In this document: positions 15,921-16,707 of the stretch, piece after piece
How positions within the stretch are numbered: position 1 is the stretch's first letter
Layout of the letters: each line of letters starts with the position of its first letter
Source of the DNA: an uncultured Lachnospiraceae bacterium
GTDB taxonomy: Bacteria; Bacillota; Clostridia; Lachnospirales; Lachnospiraceae
Reading direction: 5' to 3'
NCBI GenBank assembly: GCA_910580015.1
Contig: CAJTVT010000052.1
Coordinates: forward strand, 1 to 16,707
DNA length: 16,707 nt
Translations under genes and position numbers: made by a program
The notes under the pieces: model-generated
What the model was told of the DNA's origin: nothing
Seen by the model: only the letters and a program-made list of their open reading frames with translations
Databases searched by the model: none

Positions 15921-16707
15921 ATGGAAAAAACAGATATTGCGAAATATACGATTAAAGACAGCCTTTTTACGAATTTATTTCAAGACAAAAAATACCTGAT
16001 TCAGTTATACCGGGCACTCCACCCAGAAGATACAGAAACCACGGAAGATGAACTGAAGGACATCACGATTAAAAATATATTAGTAGATGCCTGCTATAAT
16101 GACCTTGGTTTCACAGTAGGGGACAAAATTATGATTCTGACGGAGGCTCAAACCACGTGGACGATGAATATTATCATCCGTGCATTGATGTATTTGGTGC
16201 AGTCCTATCATGAGTATTTTGAACGCAGGAACGATAACCTTTACGGCAGTAAAAAAGTAAAGCTGCCAAAAGCAGAATTATATGTGATATTCACCGGAAA
16301 ACGGGTAAGCAAACCAGAATATGTTTCCCTTTCAGAAGAATTTTGGGGGCGGGGAGAAGTGCTCTATTGATGTAAAGGTGAAAATGATATACGATGGCAA
16401 GGACAATGATATTATCAGCCAGTATGTCACCTTTACAAAAGTATATGACGAACAGGTGAAATTATATGGACGAACCAGGGAAGCAGTTACCAATACCATC
16501 AACATCTGTAAAGACAGGGATGTTCTAAAAGACTATTTATCCAGCAGGGAAAAGGAGGTTGTTGACATGATGATGACATTGTTTGATGAGGAACAGGTAA
16601 TGCGCGCTTATGTGGAAAGTGAGCGAAAAGAAGCAGCGGAAGAAGCTGCAAGAAAGGCATCCGTGATTTCAGCGATTGAGATATATCAGGAGATGGGTTT
16701 GCCTGTT
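15921..16707 (+). pseudogene. Rpn-family PD-(D/E)XK nuclease/putative transposase, frameshifted, 3' end outside window
   Basis: The first frame (15921-16370) gives 149 residues and stops after a G-rich run. If one base is skipped in GGGGGCGGGG (16345-16354), reading continues without a stop from 16351 to the right edge (119 codons), with IDVKVKMIYDGKDNDIISQY, FTKVYDEQVK and a basic/acidic helical tail ending in EIYQEMGLPV. Together these match the Rpn (recombination-promoting nuclease)/PDDEXK_2 family. Catalytic features are D61 (YNDLGF) and E75-x-Q77 (LTEAQTTW), the usual E-x-Q variant. AAAGGAAG lies about 5 bases before the ATG. The frameshift could be a real mutation, a slippage-prone switch or a read error; the +1 direction and lack of a known slippery heptamer argue against programmed -1 frameshifting. 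Confidence 0.8.

Noticed and set aside
16345..16370. Programmed -1 ribosomal frameshifting as in IS elements
   Set aside because: The downstream frame is reached by +1, the -1 frame stops within nine codons, and no X XXY YYZ heptamer with a following stem was found.

Overview
The window looks like a chromosomal segment of a gut Clostridia, most likely a Lachnospiraceae relative. The base composition is AT-rich, ribosome binding sites are strong AGGAGG-type, and the surface proteins (LRR_5/BIG/FnIII and beta-helix plus InlB-type repeats) are of kinds common in that family. A mucin/milk-glycan phosphorylase (GH112) is also present. This assignment is inferred from gene content; no species marker was used.

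Layout. (1) 1-2968, minus: a large secreted surface protein that runs off the left edge. (2) 3222-8658, minus: a compact run of Na/Pi symporter with PhoU-like tail, OmpR-family response regulator, PhoR-like sensor kinase, CaCA-type calcium/cation exchanger and an acidic zinc-ribbon protein. A phased array of TTTACA-type half sites upstream of the symporter looks like a Pho box. The adjoining AI-2E-family membrane protein (8750-9886, minus) lies just upstream. (3) 9861-10277, minus: a relic of a PD-(D/E)XK nuclease protein. (4) 10379-11596, plus: tyrS with a near-consensus promoter, converging through a bidirectional terminator on (5) 11717-13873, minus: galacto-N-biose/lacto-N-biose phosphorylase, whose upstream region holds two palindromes and a hairpin able to hide its ribosome binding site. 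(6) 14048-15655, minus: a surface protein that has lost its N-terminus. (7) 15656-16707: a non-coding stretch with hairpins and spaced GTGTC(A/G) repeats (possibly an insertion-sequence end), then a frameshifted Rpn/PDDEXK transposase-family gene that leaves the window.

How the genes fit together. The phosphate block reads as a sensor-regulator pair placed behind the transporter it probably controls, with feed-forward because all would sit on the Pho-box transcript. Gene spacings of 18 to 49 bases suggest that the cation exchanger and the zinc-ribbon protein are transcribed with it. The phosphorylase stands alone with no transporter beside it and seems to have its own controlled promoter. The right end looks like a rearrangement or insertion site. 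No CRISPR array, tRNA or rRNA was seen.
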